Part shown: positions 62,224-64,000 of the stretch, piece by piece
Numbering within the stretch: the first letter of the stretch is position 1
Layout of the letters: each line of letters opens with the position of its first letter
Assembly (NCBI GenBank): GCA_000149265.1
Contig: CH003415.1
Location: 905,959 to 969,958, forward strand
Direction: 5' to 3'
DNA: 64,000 bases
Origin: Ciona savignyi
Lineage: Eukaryota; Chordata; Ascidiacea; Phlebobranchia; Cionidae
The notes under the pieces: model-generated
The model's input: only the letters and a program-made list of their open reading frames with translations
What the model was told of the DNA's origin: nothing
Database searches by the model: none
Position numbers and translations under genes: made by a program

Positions 62224-62652
62224 CAGTAGACGCCTCTTATTATGACCACCGATAACATGATCAATTTGGTATGGTGCGGAATTTCTTCATCATTTACCGC
62301 ACACTTTTCTTCAAGGCTTAGTGTAATTTTTTATAAGCATTTTTTTCTCCATTTTAATGAAATTTTTTTATGTGGTTTAAGCGGCCACGTCTAAATATAC
62401 CGAAATCTAATAATTGATTATTTGAACGAATGTCGTTTTTTTCTGTTTTCCAAATTTTAAACAAAGGTCCTGCTTCGTGTTTTCATTGATCAAACAAAAA
62501 ATAAACAAAACTAAATGATGAATTTAACGGAATTTAGACTTCATGTGGCTTACGGCGTCATTCAAGGCGCGGTTATGACGACTTTATGACCATTCGGATA
62601 TTAAAATGGTCTGGTCCCAAGGTGGTCATGTTAAGCGGCGGACACCTTCGTA
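62224..62652. mobile_element. pogo/Tigger-like MITE, unit 2 copy of the second element
   Basis: CAGTAGACGCCTCTTATTAT and the inverted GGTCATGTTAAGCGGCGGAC bound it. It is allelic in position to 52797-53205. Confidence 0.65.
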
Positions 62653-62939
62653 CCATTTAGTTGGCAGAAGTAATTCTAACCAAAAAATAATAATAGGCGA
62701 CACAATTGTGCTTTACGCTAATTTGTAAATGAAATTAAAATTTCGGAAAACAATAACATGGAGAAAAATCCCTTTTTAAATAAATGCTTTATGAAGAATT
62801 TTAACATTTATTTTTGGTAAAATGTTTTTACTTACTCACTCATAAAATCGATAAGTATCCCACTTTTCTCTGTATATTGTACTGTTGTGATAAAATAAAG
62901 AAACATCTCTGCGAGTACTTATGAATTGACATTAGATAG

Positions 62940-63014
62940 GGTAACTCTAACTCTAGCCCCATGTTTAAAACTAACCGTAATGTCATAATCTTCATTTTAG
63001 CATGCAGTTTCCCC
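62940..63014. mobile_element. 75-bp GGGAAA-MITE fragment, unit 2 only
   Basis: The interior and right end of the family (CTAACTCTAGCCCCATG ... GCATGCAGTTTCCCC) are flanked by the 8-bp repeat TTAGATAG (62932-62939 and 63015-63022). In unit 1 the site is uninterrupted (GACATTAAATAACCAGCG near 53562). Confidence 0.75.
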
Positions 63015-63174
63015 TTAGATAGCCAACATTCCGCTACCAATCGGCGAAAAGCGAAATGACATTTGAATTTCAAAATATTCGTTCTTATACACTGAAATTA
63101 ACCTATAACAGGACATCCTTTATTGTATAAAAATACATATAGATGTGTGCATTAGGCCTCTTAAAAAATAGGGT

Positions 63175-63190
63175 GGCTCTAAAAAGAGCC
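63175..63190 (-). promoter_or_regulatory. Histone 3' stem-loop (H2A, unit 2)
   Basis: Minus-strand GGCTCTTTTTAGAGCC, followed by ACCCTATTTTTTAAGAGGCC. Confidence 0.93.
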
Positions 63191-63223
63191 GTTTAATGGT
63201 GGTTGTTAAAAAACCGAGGTCGT

Positions 63224-63865
<642 letters not shown>

Positions 63866-64000
63866 TTATCATTATATGTAATACATATTGTTAATTCTTC
63901 TATAATAAAACGAAAAGTTAATATTTCTATATGAATGGTAACTGTTTTTTGTCCGTACAATCGTTCTCAAGAAAGAGGGAATTAAGCTAAAATGCGGTCC

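Overview
This is a eukaryotic, animal window: AT-rich, with short spliced exons, dense small interspersed repeats, and replication-dependent histone genes that end in the metazoan 3' stem-loop. The gene content (golgin-97, whirlin, mitochondrial L32, a CARF-like protein), short introns and compact spacing suggest an invertebrate deuterostome. A solitary ascidian such as Ciona is my best guess; the species itself is an inference.

Left (about 2.0-17.2 kb, minus strand): an ortholog of golgin-97 (GOLGA1) in about 19 exons with a C-terminal GRIP domain. Just upstream on the same strand is single-exon MRPL32; the two coding regions are only 277 bp apart, so co-transcription is possible. Golgin exon 5 carries a one-base frame disruption, and the predicted tail after GRIP runs through SINE-derived DNA.

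Middle (19.3-22.5 kb, plus strand): a five-exon gene of 705 codons that joins an ALS2CR8/CARF-type DNA-binding region, a Ulp1/SENP-like peptidase fold lacking the catalytic His and Cys, and an incomplete PHD finger. It looks like a domesticated or transposon-related protein and is the most unusual gene here. From 26.7 to 42.3 kb, plus strand, lies a complete 16-exon whirlin (WHRN) ortholog whose exons sum to 1079 codons plus stop in one open frame: HN1, PDZ1, PDZ2, HN2, proline-rich region, PDZ3. Its introns hold SINEs, a 670-bp foldback element, a 31-bp minisatellite and other repeats.

From 44.5 to 45.9 kb is a GC-rich, broken non-LTR reverse transcriptase, minus strand.

Right (47.3-64 kb): a core histone cluster built from a tandem duplication of about 9.5-10 kb. 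Unit 1 has H1 pseudogene, H4, H2B, H3, H2A and an inverted H2B relic. H1 and a divergent H2A follow. Unit 2 has an H2B tail relic, H4, H2B (with a +1 frameshift), H3 and H2A. Intact genes have a TATA box and a 3' stem-loop, followed for most by an AAAGAG-type downstream element. Two mobile insertions in unit 1 are absent from unit 2. One of them, a hAT-type MITE, sits between the TATA box and the expected start site of an H4 gene.

Mobile DNA: at least four hAT-like MITEs with 8-bp target duplications centred on CTAG; pogo/Tigger-like MITEs; a palindromic GGGAAA-ended MITE family; many tRNA-derived SINE copies; and a 340-bp repeat family with a GCGGCCGC core.
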